Positions 29,842 to 38,996 of a stretch of DNA of 56,669 nucleotides are shown here, piece by piece. The DNA is from a virus. The stretch lies in IMG/VR virus record IMGVR_UViG_3300008113_000379, positions 1 to 56,669 of that record. The stretch is one strand, 5' to 3'. Positions within the stretch are counted from its first letter, which is position 1. Each line of letters begins with the position of its first letter. The position numbers and the translations under genes are program-made. Below the pieces are notes generated by a model that had not been told where the DNA came from, did no database searches, and saw only the letters and a program-made list of their open reading frames with translations.

Positions 29842-32800
29842 ATGCCAAATCAATTAGAGTTTGATAACGTCAGTTTCGGTCGCGGCCTGGAGATACGAAT
29901 AACCAAAGTTCCTGACCCTCCTACAATTGGCGTGGCCACAAAGGATAATCGCAAGGCTACTATAGCGTTTACTGCGCCTGCAAGTGACGGCGGAGAAGTA
30001 ATAACAAGTTATACTGCTGTTTCAACACCGGGTAGTATAACATCAACAATAACTCAATCTGGGTCTGGATCAATAACACTTGTTGGGTTAACTAACGGAA
30101 CAGAATATACATTTCAAGTTTATGCAACTAATATTAACGGTAATAGTGAACTAAGTGATGCTAGTAATGCTGTAACTCCTAGCACAGTACCAAATCCACC
30201 TATTATAGGTAGTGTAACAAAAATAAGTAGTACAAGTGCTGTCGTAGCATTTACCGCACCGGCAGACAATGGTGGAAATACAATCGTATCTTATTCAGCA
30301 TTTAGTGCGCCACCTAGCACAGTTACCACAGTAAGTCAATCAGGTTCCGGTACTATTACAGTCACCGGATTAACTGGTGGACTTAGACAGTATCAAGTAT
30401 ATGCAACTAATAGTAATGGTAATAGTGGACCTAGTGATTTATCACAAGCAATAGTACCCGGTGATGCACCTGGCGCCCCAACTATAGGAGCCGCAACAGC
30501 AACTAGCGGAACTACTGCAACGGTTGCGTTTACTGCTCCTGCTAGTAGTGGTGGACAACCTATTACTAGTTATACAGCAACATCTTCACCTGAAGGTAAA
30601 ACAGGTACTTTAAGTCAAGCAGGATCAGGTACTATTACAGTAACAGGCTTAACTCCCGGCTCAGCCTATACTTTTACTGTGTCCGCTACATCATTAGCAG
30701 GTACAGGTACTAGTAGTTCAGCAAGCAATTCAGTTACGATGCCGGTAGGTCCCGGTGCACCTACAATTGGTACTGCAACTTTTGTAGTTGGGAGTAGAGC
30801 TACTGTCTCATACACTGCTCCTGCCAGTGACGGCGGATCTGCAATCACTAGTTATACTGCTGTATCAACACCGGGTAATATTACAGGAACAGTAAGCCAA
30901 ATAGGTTCAGGTACAATTACAGTTAATGGATTGGTACCGGGCACCACATATACCTTTGTAGTATACGCAACCAGTATTGCCGGTAATGGAGCCGTTAGTG
31001 AATCAAGTAATAGCATATTCATATTAGGCCCGCCGTCTCAACAAGATTTCCTTACTTCCGGAACATATACATGGGTATGTCCTGCAGGTGTTGATACTAT
31101 CTCAGTAGTAGCGATAGGAGGTGGTCAAACTGGAGAGGGAGGATCTTCTAATGGTGCTTTTGGTGGTGCAGGTGGTGCCTTAGCGTATAGAAACAATTAT
31201 GGAGTAACATCCGGATATTCATATACTGTTATAGTGGGTGCAGGAGGTATTGGTAGTGCAACCCTAGCTAGGCAATCTGGTAGTAATACTTCGATATCAC
31301 TTAGCGGAACTACAATTTGTCTAGCATCCGGCGGCGGCCAAACTAGTCCAGCAATAGCAGAACAAGTTTTCTATGCAGGTGGTGTAACAGGAACTAAGGG
31401 TTCAGGTGTTACTACAAACAATCCTGGTGGCGGCGGCGCTGGCGGATATGCAGGCGCCGGTGGCAACGGTGGCTATCTTGGAAGTGCCGCACAAAATGGC
31501 ACAGGTGGCAGTGGTGCAGGTGGACCTATAGGAACAAATTTTGGTGGCGCCGGCGGTGGCGGTGTTGGGGTTTTAGGACAGGGGTCAAATGGTGTCGCAC
31601 CATCAGGGGGAGGCAGCGGAGGTACTAGTGGTACTAATTCTTCTGTTAATTCGTATACAGGAGGTAGTGGTGGCAACTATGGCGCTGGTGGCGGTGGCGG
31701 TGGTTATAATCAATCTACATCTACACCAGGCAACAGTGGTAGTGGAGGAAACGGGGCATTACGTATAATATGGCCAGGATCTACTAGAACGTTTCCTAGT
31801 ACTGGTACAACGACTTTTACTGTACCAGGAGCTCCTACTATAGGGTCTGCTACATCTACTGGTACGACTACTGCTACAGTGGCATTTACACAACCTGCTA
31901 GTAACGGCGGGTCTACTATAGTTAGTTATACTGCTGTGTCTACACCTGGAAGTATAACAAGTACTTTAAGTCAAGCAGGATCAGGTACTATTACAGTAAC
32001 AGGATTAAGTCCAGGTACATCATATACATTTGTAGTATATGCTAGTAGTGCAGTGGGAGACGGTAGTAATAGTGCAGCCAGTAATAGTATAACTACTACT
32101 GCATTGATACCTAATGCACCAACAATTGGAAGTGCAGTAGCAACAGGAGCTACAACAGCATATGTTACATATACTGCACCTACATATAATGGTGGTGCAA
32201 CTATCACTAGTTATACCGCTGTGTCTACGCCCGGAAGTATAACAGGTACTTTAAGTCAAGCAGGCAGTGGATCTATAAATATAACCGGATTATCAAATAA
32301 CACTTCTTATACATTTGTAGTTTATGCTACTAATAGTGCAGGTAATAGTAGTAATAGTTCTGCAAGTAATAGTATAACTACTAATTTGCCTAATCCACCT
32401 ACTATAGGTTTAGCAACTCAAACAGGAGCTACAACTGCAACAGTAACATTTACTGCACCTATTCTTAATGGTGGCTCTACTATAATTAGTTATACTGCTG
32501 TATCAACACCAGGTAATATAACAGCCACATTAGTTCAAGCAGGTTCAGGTACTATTTCAGTAACTGGATTAACTAGTGCTACTGCTTATACATTTGTAGT
32601 GTATGCTACTAATGCAAATGGTAATAGTGTGAACAGTAGTGCAAGTAATTCTGTCACACCAACTACAACTCTCGGGCAACTAATAGCCTCCGGAGAATGG
32701 AATACATATGTAATTGATTATTTAGGTGTTATATATGGATGGGGGTTAAATAACCAAGGTGCAGGTGACCAATGGGGAGCAGTCGGAGACGGAACAACTA

Positions 32801-34470
32801 TTACTCGTTCAACACCCACACTAGTCGGTGGAAGTTTTACAACTATGTCTGGGGGTAATCAATTCGCACATGCTATTAAAACTGACGGTACACTATGGGG
32901 TTGGGGACAAAATAATTCAGGACAATTAGGTGACGGGACAACATCAAGGCGTAGTAGTCCAGTACAGATAGGTGCTAATAGTAACTGGGTTAGACTTGCA
33001 AATAGTGCAATATATATAGCAACTATGGGTGGCGCTATTAATAACTTAAGTCAATTGTTTGTTTGGGGATATACTGACTATGGAACATTTGGTAATAATG
33101 TCAATGTTCAGGCAAGAAGTAGTCCAGTTCAAGTACCAGGAAGTTGGACTCAAGCAATTTTGGGTTATGATATAGCTATAGGACTTAAGACTGATGGCAC
33201 AGTGTGGACCTGGGGCGCCGGCGGCGCAGGCCAGTTGGGTGACAATACAACAATTAACCGTAGTAGTCCTGTACAAATTATGTCAGGATCAAGTTTTACT
33301 GCGGTTGCAGCCAGAGGAGCCGGCTATGGTGCTATGGCCATTAGAACAGATGGAACTCTTTGGTCGTGGGGTTCTGGTACAGGTGGCAGTGTTGGCGATG
33401 GTACAACTATAAGTCGCAGTCAACCAGTACAAGTTGCAGGTAGTTGGACTACAATAGCCGCCGGCCAAGGCCTTAGTTTTGGAATTAAAACTGATGGTAC
33501 ATTGTGGGGATGGGGATTTAACAGTGGATATGGTATGTTAGGTGATGGAACAACAATTAATCGTAGTGCTCCTGTACAAATTGGATCTAACACTAATTGG
33601 CAATATGTCTCTGTTGCTAACAGTAACGGTGCCGCGGCAAGGACCAGTACTGGATTATTATATGTTTGGGGTAGAAGTGATGCTGGAACATACAATAGTT
33701 ATAGAATAGGTGACGGAGCCGGTGTTGCAAGAAGTAGCCCTGTACAAATTGGTTCTAGTTGGAATTCACCAGTGGTCAGTGTTTGGTCTGCTGATTTTAC
33801 TTCCCTAACCGGAAGTATATCCGTTGGTAGTAATGCGGCGCTGGCATTGACTTCAACATCTACGATTGAATTTTGGATTAGAATAGTTCCTGGAGCACAT
33901 GCTAACATCTATTCAGTATTAAGTGCTGGTAATGCATTTAATCCCTTTCAGTTTATATCAATATTAACCAATAATGCAATAGGGGTTGGCCCAGGATTTA
34001 CTCCAGTTGGTAGCGGCCTTACTTGTCAGACTACTTCCACATTGGTTGCAGATACATGGTATCATGTTGCATGTGTAATCAATGGTGGCACACTATCAAT
34101 TTATAGAAATGGTGTAGCACAAGGCTTAAGCGGAACAACTACTGGGTGGCAGGCTTCGCCAGTAACAACATCCATGAGTATAGGCAATTACGTAGGTGGT
34201 GGAAGTTTCCGTGTAAATGGTTATATAAGTAATTTACGAATCTTAAGCGGCACTGCATTGTATACAGGAACCTTTACTCCTAGCACTACTACATTGACAA
34301 TTTCTACCCCAGGATCAACTGGGGCTGGTGTAACAGGGACAGTCAGTAGTAGCACCGTAAAATTATTAGCCTTCACAACAAATACCGTAACAACTGATGG
34401 TTCTACTAATAGTTTAACCCTAACAACTGCAGGCACAGTTACTGCTACAAGTAGTGTAGTTCCTTTCTAA
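29842..34470 (+). CDS. Giant multidomain tail adhesin (FN3 - Gly-rich - FN3 - RCC1 - LamG)
   Basis: A 1542-aa protein. Residues ~25-395 hold four fibronectin-type-III repeats (P-x-I-G-x-A ... Y-T-F-x-V-Y-A-x). Residues ~400-650 are a glycine-rich region (G-G-A-G-G-x repeats). Three more FN3 units follow to ~950. Residues ~955-1310 are RCC1-type propeller repeats (D-G-T-L-W-G-W-G, G-Q-L-G-D-G-T, R-S-S-P-V-Q). The last ~230 residues are a LamG-like jelly roll. The order fits a stalk, a propeller and a receptor-binding tip. RCC1 repeats are unusual in phage adhesins. Confidence 0.88.
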   Translation: MPNQLEFDNVSFGRGLEIRITKVPDPPTIGVATKDNRKATIAFTAPASDGGEVITSYTAVSTPGSITSTITQSGSGSITLVGLTNGTEYTFQVYATNINGNSELSDASNAVTPSTVPNPPIIGSVTKISSTSAVVAFTAPADNGGNTIVSYSAFSAPPSTVTTVSQSGSGTITVTGLTGGLRQYQVYATNSNGNSGPSDLSQAIVPGDAPGAPTIGAATATSGTTATVAFTAPASSGGQPITSYTATSSPEGKTGTLSQAGSGTITVTGLTPGSAYTFTVSATSLAGTGTSSSASNSVTMPVGPGAPTIGTATFVVGSRATVSYTAPASDGGSAITSYTAVSTPGNITGTVSQIGSGTITVNGLVPGTTYTFVVYATSIAGNGAVSESSNSIFILGPPSQQDFLTSGTYTWVCPAGVDTISVVAIGGGQTGEGGSSNGAFGGAGGALAYRNNYGVTSGYSYTVIVGAGGIGSATLARQSGSNTSISLSGTTICLASGGGQTSPAIAEQVFYAGGVTGTKGSGVTTNNPGGGGAGGYAGAGGNGGYLGSAAQNGTGGSGAGGPIGTNFGGAGGGGVGVLGQGSNGVAPSGGGSGGTSGTNSSVNSYTGGSGGNYGAGGGGGGYNQSTSTPGNSGSGGNGALRIIWPGSTRTFPSTGTTTFTVPGAPTIGSATSTGTTTATVAFTQPASNGGSTIVSYTAVSTPGSITSTLSQAGSGTITVTGLSPGTSYTFVVYASSAVGDGSNSAASNSITTTALIPNAPTIGSAVATGATTAYVTYTAPTYNGGATITSYTAVSTPGSITGTLSQAGSGSINITGLSNNTSYTFVVYATNSAGNSSNSSASNSITTNLPNPPTIGLATQTGATTATVTFTAPILNGGSTIISYTAVSTPGNITATLVQAGSGTISVTGLTSATAYTFVVYATNANGNSVNSSASNSVTPTTTLGQLIASGEWNTYVIDYLGVIYGWGLNNQGAGDQWGAVGDGTTITRSTPTLVGGSFTTMSGGNQFAHAIKTDGTLWGWGQNNSGQLGDGTTSRRSSPVQIGANSNWVRLANSAIYIATMGGAINNLSQLFVWGYTDYGTFGNNVNVQARSSPVQVPGSWTQAILGYDIAIGLKTDGTVWTWGAGGAGQLGDNTTINRSSPVQIMSGSSFTAVAARGAGYGAMAIRTDGTLWSWGSGTGGSVGDGTTISRSQPVQVAGSWTTIAAGQGLSFGIKTDGTLWGWGFNSGYGMLGDGTTINRSAPVQIGSNTNWQYVSVANSNGAAARTSTGLLYVWGRSDAGTYNSYRIGDGAGVARSSPVQIGSSWNSPVVSVWSADFTSLTGSISVGSNAALALTSTSTIEFWIRIVPGAHANIYSVLSAGNAFNPFQFISILTNNAIGVGPGFTPVGSGLTCQTTSTLVADTWYHVACVINGGTLSIYRNGVAQGLSGTTTGWQASPVTTSMSIGNYVGGGSFRVNGYISNLRILSGTALYTGTFTPSTTTLTISTPGSTGAGVTGTVSSSTVKLLAFTTNTVTTDGSTNSLTLTTAGTVTATSSVVPF

Positions 34471-34473
34471 TGG

Positions 34474-34481
34474 ATTAAATA
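34474..34481 (+). promoter_or_regulatory. Late promoter box (ATTAAATA)
   Basis: Seven bases before the ATG at 34489, directly after the adhesin stop. Confidence 0.5.
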
Positions 34482-34488
34482 TTATACT

Positions 34489-34791
34489 ATGAATAATTAC
34501 CTATATATCTTGGTTTTAATACCAACATTAGCTTTTGCTGATCCACAAATTCTTACTTTTGATAGTTACTGTGATAAAACTGAAAACATTTTTAAAGCAT
34601 TGAGAGAGAGATTTAATGAAATGCCATATGTAACTGGCACAGCGGAAGACATGGCAAATAGTACCATGAGTATGTGGGTCAACCCAACAACCGGTACTTG
34701 GTCTATATTATCTACAAAAAATGCATTAACTTGTGTTATAGGAACAGGTGGAAAATTTAAACTGTTCCCTTATGATAAGTCTAACACTTAA
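34489..34791 (+). CDS. Secreted small protein
   Basis: A 100-aa protein with a signal peptide (residues 1-17, L-Y-I-L-V-L-I-P-T-L-A-F-A). The mature part has two cysteines (C-D-K and T-C-V-I-G) that could form a disulfide. It resembles a small phage periplasmic family; function unknown. It converges with the minus-strand gene at 34788 with a four-base overlap. Confidence 0.7.
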   Translation: MNNYLYILVLIPTLAFADPQILTFDSYCDKTENIFKALRERFNEMPYVTGTAEDMANSTMSMWVNPTTGTWSILSTKNALTCVIGTGGKFKLFPYDKSNT

Positions 34792-35045
34792 CTTATTATT
34801 TTTCTACCCTTTGGTGTATAGTCAACGTCAATGACTGGAGAATAGTCATTACATATTTCATTACGCATTTCATCACCGTACTTTAGTGTGATGTAACTAG
34901 CAATTTTATCGACAAGATTTTCTTGTATGCCAATTCTTAGATAGTTGCCCCAAGAAACATGTTCATCAATAAATTTTTTAAGATTAATATCTTTTAAGAT
35001 ATCATCGAATTTGTTTGATTCACGGTAAAAAGTATAGTATTTCAT
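34788..35045 (-). CDS. Hypothetical protein
   Basis: An 85-aa protein. The ATG at 35045 overlaps the previous stop (ATGA); the TTG at 35054 is less likely. No known motif; mixed alpha/beta. Confidence 0.68.
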   Translation of the reverse strand: MKYYTFYRESNKFDDILKDINLKKFIDEHVSWGNYLRIGIQENLVDKIASYITLKYGDEMRNEICNDYSPVIDVDYTPKGRKIIS

Positions 35046-35242
35046 TTTTTCCAAAGTATAAAGTTGATATAGTCTTTTTCTGATTCAAAGTAAAACGTAT
35101 ATTTGCCTGGATGAAATCCTGCCATATCTTTTAAATCATAACCCCAATCAGCAACACATTGAGTTTGACACCAATGCATGATGGGTGCAAGCTGGCCAAA
35201 CTTAATATCAATTTCAGTTTTGTACTGTGTATTGGGTGACAT
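35042..35242 (-). CDS. Hypothetical protein
   Basis: A 66-aa protein; GTGGAG is upstream of the ATG at 35242, or GTG at 35251 could be used. It overlaps the end of the dCMP deaminase gene by 29 bases. Sequence with W-C-Q-T-Q-C and Y-T-F-Y-F-E-S-E-K-D; unknown. Confidence 0.65.
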   Translation of the reverse strand: MSPNTQYKTEIDIKFGQLAPIMHWCQTQCVADWGYDLKDMAGFHPGKYTFYFESEKDYINFILWKK

Positions 35243-35732
35243 TGACTCCACTCTTGTTTAAGAAATTTATACCATTATCGCTACGATAAGTGTTACGGTA
35301 TAGAACGTTGTTAATACCACTTTGGTATATAAGTTTGGCACAATCCAAACATGGAGCATGGGTAATAAACAAAGTAGCACCCACACCAGACTCGTTAGAC
35401 TTAGCAAGTTTCGCAATCGCATTTGTTTCAGCATGTAACACCTCTGGTTTAGTTTTTAACCCGTAACGGACGTTACGGTCTGCTTCTTTGTGCCACGATT
35501 CATAAGGATACATAGCATTAAATTCTTCGGGGTCTAGCCAGCCGCCTGCACCGGGATCCCAAACTCTATCTTCACAACTGTTATCCCAACCACTGGGCAT
35601 ACCATTGTATCCTATACTCATGATCCTGTCATCCTTTACAATGATAGCACCCACTTTCAATCGTATAGCATAACTTAATTGACTTGTGCGTTCAGCTACA
35701 TCCATGAAGTAATCAATAAATTTCTGTTTCAT
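35214..35732 (-). CDS. dCMP deaminase
   Basis: A 172-aa zinc-dependent deaminase converting dCMP to dUMP, which feeds dTTP synthesis. The zinc motifs are complete: H-A-E-T-N-A-I (residues ~100-106) with the catalytic Glu and P-C-L-D-C-A-K (~126-132). G-Y-N-G-M-P-S-G near 42 is the substrate loop. It belongs to a minus-strand nucleotide-metabolism cluster with the MazG-like gene. The sequence resembles phage dCMP deaminases more than tRNA or ComE types. Confidence 0.93.
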   Translation of the reverse strand: MKQKFIDYFMDVAERTSQLSYAIRLKVGAIIVKDDRIMSIGYNGMPSGWDNSCEDRVWDPGAGGWLDPEEFNAMYPYESWHKEADRNVRYGLKTKPEVLHAETNAIAKLAKSNESGVGATLFITHAPCLDCAKLIYQSGINNVLYRNTYRSDNGINFLNKSGVNVTQYTVQN

Positions 35733-35974
35733 TTAACGTATTTACAATATTCAATGTGTGTCATACAAACTGATTGTTCACTAAACATACTTAGTACTCT
35801 ATCTTTTATACCAAATCTTTTTTGAAAAGCCACTCCAAAACTTACACCTTTTAACTTTTCAAAAATGTACTCTTTACAGAATATCTCATATTCATCTTTA
35901 CTGATGTGTGTAAAATTATTATCTTTAAACGCATCGCTAGATAACGTAGTCACCATATGTCCAAATGCATTCAT
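35729..35974 (-). CDS. Hypothetical phage protein
   Basis: An 81-aa protein. The ATG at 35974 comes directly after the previous stop; the longer frame to 36091 would lie inside that gene. S-S-D-A-F-K-D-N-N-F-T-H-I and F-G-V-A-F-Q-K-R-F resemble a small phage family of unknown function. Overlaps the deaminase start by ATGA. Confidence 0.7.
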   Translation of the reverse strand: MNAFGHMVTTLSSDAFKDNNFTHISKDEYEIFCKEYIFEKLKGVSFGVAFQKRFGIKDRVLSMFSEQSVCMTHIEYCKYVK

Positions 35975-35975
35975 A

Positions 35976-36515
35976 TCAATCCCAAAGATTACGAAAATAT
36001 TTACCAAACAAATCAAGACCTTCTTGGATACGTTCTTCGTGCAATTTATGACCAACATGGTCATACCAATGTTCATCTGGATTCTTGTCAACCATTTGAT
36101 ATGTTGCTTCTACCTTGCCTGTAATTGGATTTGGAAATGTTTTATCAGTCTTGACCCAATCATATTCACCTCTACCGTGATGATATTTTTCATCATAATC
36201 ACCTTTGGCAACTTGTTCAAAACTCCAAATCATTTTATCAAGTATTTCGTCCCAGCGTTCTGCACCCTTTTTCCATGCATCATCGTGTGTTTCTTTGTAA
36301 AAGTCAAAACTACCCTGCTGTGCATAGTCCTCGCCACCCACGTCATTTACTAAATCGCCGGGTACTCCGTGTTTTGTTGCTTTTAGTTGCACTAAACATG
36401 GATATATAATTTGTGCAAGGGTATTGTCTAAGTTCCAGCTATCCCATGGATCAATTTGTATATTGATTTTTCTACGATAACCTTTCTTAGGCCAGTTTTT
36501 TATATTTACTTTCAT
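35976..36515 (-). CDS. Conserved phage hypothetical protein
   Basis: A 179-aa soluble protein rich in Trp, Asp and His (D-P-W-D-S-W-N-L-D, G-V-P-G-D-L-V). The pattern is one I recall from T4-like phages with no assigned role. It overlaps the upstream membrane gene by four bases. Confidence 0.72.
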   Translation of the reverse strand: MKVNIKNWPKKGYRRKINIQIDPWDSWNLDNTLAQIIYPCLVQLKATKHGVPGDLVNDVGGEDYAQQGSFDFYKETHDDAWKKGAERWDEILDKMIWSFEQVAKGDYDEKYHHGRGEYDWVKTDKTFPNPITGKVEATYQMVDKNPDEHWYDHVGHKLHEERIQEGLDLFGKYFRNLWD

Positions 36516-36880
36516 GCCAAGACTTCTTTAATCTTCCCATCAATTATCATAAAAACTTTTTTATCGTGTATTACAGCCGCAAACTGTATGTTTGTTTCTT
36601 TTTGAAATTTCTCTACCAGTTCATCAAGTGTATTACCTTGACATATAAATTTTTTGGTCTCATGTTCATACATAAACAATGAATTATCAATTGATTCTAT
36701 ATGTAACTTAGTTATATGATTGCTAATTTCTTTAGCTTTTAAATTGACAATTTCTTTCTCTAAATCAATCTCATGTGATTCTGCTAATTTTTGCAATAGT
36801 TTGGACACTCTGAAGATGGCAAATATCTCGCCTAGAAACCAACCAAAACCAAAGACTAAAATTAAAATTACAATTTCCAT
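36512..36880 (-). CDS. N-terminally anchored membrane protein
   Basis: A 122-aa protein with one membrane span (residues ~3-20) followed by a coiled coil and a small C-terminal domain. Unknown family. An AATAAATA box lies close upstream (36886-36893). Confidence 0.68.
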   Translation of the reverse strand: MEIVILILVFGFGWFLGEIFAIFRVSKLLQKLAESHEIDLEKEIVNLKAKEISNHITKLHIESIDNSLFMYEHETKKFICQGNTLDELVEKFQKETNIQFAAVIHDKKVFMIIDGKIKEVLA

Positions 36881-36884
36881 AGTT

Positions 36885-37166
36885 TTATTTATTAATAGTT
36901 AACGCAGACCAGACCTTGAGTTTTTCAAATTTATTCTTTTTTGCTTCGGCGATGCCCTCAGGAGTAACTCCAACATTCAAATCAGTAAGTAATTCCACCA
37001 TAGCAAACAAGTCACCAATTTCTTCTTCAAGCATATTGATATTAGTTCTTTCTTTACCCGGTTTCATTTGGTCAGGACCAAATCTAAAGCATTTACTAAC
37101 CGCTTGTGTAACTTCTGCACACTCCTCTTGTAGGATTAAAAGTACTTCTCTTGTATCATCATTCAT
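36885..37166 (-). CDS. MazG-like nucleotide pyrophosphohydrolase
   Basis: A 93-aa all-alpha NTP-PPase. The metal-binding pattern is E-E-C-A-E-V near residues 14-19 and E-E-E-I-G-D-L near 47-53 with a following Asp. Such enzymes hydrolyse (d)NTPs to monophosphates, or lower ppGpp in the host, as proposed for phage MazG. A single domain of the short type. It shares the operon with the cupin protein and the dCMP deaminase. Confidence 0.85.
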   Translation of the reverse strand: MNDDTREVLLILQEECAEVTQAVSKCFRFGPDQMKPGKERTNINMLEEEIGDLFAMVELLTDLNVGVTPEGIAEAKKNKFEKLKVWSALTINK

Positions 37167-37167
37167 A

Positions 37168-37692
37168 TTAATCTTTCTTTTTATTCATTGCAATTTTAGG
37201 TTCAATATATCTCTTATGATAGTCTTTATAATTATCTAAGTAATATTGATGTTGTATCCAACGTTGTTTTGTACTAGTACGTTCTACTAAGAATCCCCAA
37301 TCACGTAACTGAGGTCCCATAAAGAACAATGTAGTAGCAGGACCTTTTTCTTCGTCAAGTTCAAGCCAATGAAATTCTTTTGCACTACGAATAATTATAC
37401 TACCGGGCCCACGCCATACTTGAAATTCTGCAAATTTATTTCCATCGTTGTCAAAGACTGGTGTATGTTCCCAGTAACCACCTTTCAACACAATAGTCAT
37501 GTAGGGCCAGGGATGGTCGTGAAAGATTGGGTCATCGCTCTTTACAATTTTATGTAGTGTGACATTGAAGGGAAACCATTTGCGGTCTTTGAGAAATAGA
37601 TAGTAGCGGTGCATATAATCTTCACCGGTACGTCTGTCAGGTATTAAACGATAACGACCTAGCTTATCCATTATCTTGTGAAACAAACCCAT
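37168..37692 (-). CDS. Cupin-like protein
   Basis: A 174-aa protein; AAGGAG precedes the ATG at 37692. H-D-H-P-W-P-Y (residues ~61-67), G-G-Y-W-E, P-G-S-I-I-I-R and F-H-W-L-E-L form the two metal-binding cupin motifs. L-F-F-M-G-P-Q-L-R-D-W-G-F near 130-142 recurs in phage members of this group. The substrate is unknown; it may be a dioxygenase or a sugar-modifying enzyme. It is the first gene of the operon from the promoter at 37711. Confidence 0.78.
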   Translation of the reverse strand: MGLFHKIMDKLGRYRLIPDRRTGEDYMHRYYLFLKDRKWFPFNVTLHKIVKSDDPIFHDHPWPYMTIVLKGGYWEHTPVFDNDGNKFAEFQVWRGPGSIIIRSAKEFHWLELDEEKGPATTLFFMGPQLRDWGFLVERTSTKQRWIQHQYYLDNYKDYHKRYIEPKIAMNKKKD

Positions 37693-37710
37693 TGAATACT
37701 CCTTTTGTGT

Positions 37711-37739
37711 ATTATAGCACAAAATTTATTAATTGTAAA
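37711..37739 (-). promoter_or_regulatory. Sigma-70 promoter for cupin/MazG/dCMP deaminase operon
   Basis: TTTACA (37734-37739), 17 bases and TATAAT (37711-37716). The spacer is not of the repeated-cassette kind. Confidence 0.85.
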
Positions 37740-37742
37740 CTA

Positions 37743-37768
37743 AAAAAGGGTGACGAATCACCCTTTTT
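37743..37768. terminator. Bidirectional intrinsic terminator
   Basis: An 11-bp stem (AAAAAGGGTGA / TCACCCTTTTT) with a CGAA loop, after the gene at 37786 on the minus strand. Confidence 0.93.
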
Positions 37769-37785
37769 GTACTAGCTAAATTTAA

Positions 37786-38040
37786 TTAGGCTAGTGACTG
37801 CAATGCACGATAGCCTGCGGCAACTACTGCACGGCTAGGTGTACCCAAACGATACTTAGTGTAAGTACCACCGAGTTTGTTTGTACGCTTGTTAGCGTAG
37901 ATTGCCAAACCAGCACGTAGGCGCAAATCGCTTACAGTAGCAGTTGGGTTAGCAAAACCAAAACGTTGGGTAATTTGCTTTGCAGTTAGTTCTGCGCCTT
38001 TTTCAAATGCCTCAATAAGGCGTTCACTTTTTCTCATCAT
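37786..38040 (-). CDS. Winged-helix-like DNA-binding protein
   Basis: An 84-aa protein starting at ATGATG with GAAGGAAAT upstream. L-T-A-K-Q-I-T-Q-R-F-G-F-A-N-P-T-A-T-V-S-D-L-R (residues ~18-40) is a helix-turn-helix, followed by a wing (Y-A-N-K-R-T-N-K-L-G-G-T-Y). This layout resembles small phage regulators. It forms a single-gene unit between a promoter and a terminator. Confidence 0.72.
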   Translation of the reverse strand: MMRKSERLIEAFEKGAELTAKQITQRFGFANPTATVSDLRLRAGLAIYANKRTNKLGGTYTKYRLGTPSRAVVAAGYRALQSLA

Positions 38041-38064
38041 TTTTAGATTTCCTTCTAGTTAAAT

Positions 38065-38080
38065 CGTTGTTCTCACAACG
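38065..38080 (-). other. Small hairpin in the leader of the winged-helix gene
   Basis: CGTTGT-GAGA-ACAACG in the transcribed leader, between the promoter and the ribosome site. It could modulate translation; no other evidence. Confidence 0.4.
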
Positions 38081-38087
38081 TATATAG

Positions 38088-38116
38088 ATTGTATATGAAC
38101 CTCGTCTGATAAGCAA
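38088..38116 (-). promoter_or_regulatory. Sigma-70 promoter for winged-helix gene
   Basis: TTGCTT (38111-38116), 17 bases and TACAAT (38088-38093). Weak -35 box. Confidence 0.6.
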
Positions 38117-38151
38117 GATATAAGGGCACTTAGGTACCCAAAACATCTTGC

Positions 38152-38994
38152 TCATATTTCCAAATACTTCAACTGAAATACATCAGCATTTTCATCGTGA
38201 CCGGCATAACCACGAGGGTTACACACAATCCGTGTAGTGCCAATCATATAGTCAAAAGGTTCATGTGTGTGACCATGAGTCCAAAGCACAATCTCCGGGT
38301 GATCCAAAATGAATTCGCTCAAATCAGTGTGATAACCACCATTCATCAAATGGTCACCTCTATATCTGTCATGGATACTTTGATGACTTGGTGTATGATG
38401 ACCGACAAACACTACCTTTTTGTCCTTCATATCAGGCAATACAGCCTTTAAGTATGACATAGTTTGATGGTGACGATACATTGAATGTGCAGGACGTAAC
38501 TTAGTAAATCCTTTATCATCATTGCGAATGATACGATAATCATTCATCATATCAGTTAGTGCATGTAATGTTAATGGATCACCCTTATTACAATCAGTCC
38601 ACAATGTGGCACCAATAAAGGACACTTCATTGATAACCTTAATATCGTTTTCCAAAAAGTAAACATTGGGAAACCTAGCACATTCATCACGCAGGTGTTG
38701 TAAACTAGCTACCCAACGACCATGATAAAATTCATGGTTACCTGCAATGTAAATTACATGCGGGAATTGAAAACTACAACGACTAAGAAAGTCACGGAAT
38801 CGTAGTGCAGTCTCTTGTCTGCGCCCTAAGTTAGGGATGTTAACTGGATCATTTGGATGCACAGGCGGATGATTATGTAGATCCTCTGCAATCATAATAT
38901 CACCGCTGAGGATCAGGACCTCTGCACCCTCTTCATTCTTGAGGATGATGTCCTGAAACTCTAAATGCAAATCACTGCATAGTGCTATTTTCAT
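38152..38994 (-). CDS. Calcineurin-like metallophosphoesterase
   Basis: A 280-aa protein with an intact active site: S-D-L-H-L-E-F (residues ~7-13), L-S-G-D-I, G-N-H-E-F-Y near 87, V-G-H-H-T-P-S near 200 and H-G-H-T-H near 240. It is larger than the 1785-2387 enzyme and belongs to the C-terminal-extended phage type. Substrate unknown. It is the third of four such folds in the window and closes a run of small overlapping minus-strand genes. Confidence 0.9.
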   Translation of the reverse strand: MKIALCSDLHLEFQDIILKNEEGAEVLILSGDIMIAEDLHNHPPVHPNDPVNIPNLGRRQETALRFRDFLSRCSFQFPHVIYIAGNHEFYHGRWVASLQHLRDECARFPNVYFLENDIKVINEVSFIGATLWTDCNKGDPLTLHALTDMMNDYRIIRNDDKGFTKLRPAHSMYRHHQTMSYLKAVLPDMKDKKVVFVGHHTPSHQSIHDRYRGDHLMNGGYHTDLSEFILDHPEIVLWTHGHTHEPFDYMIGTTRIVCNPRGYAGHDENADVFQLKYLEI

Positions 38995-38996
38995 AT

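Noticed and set aside
30666-34436. Minus-strand frames opposite the giant adhesin
   Set aside because: They are proline/valine-rich shadows of glycine and threonine codons.
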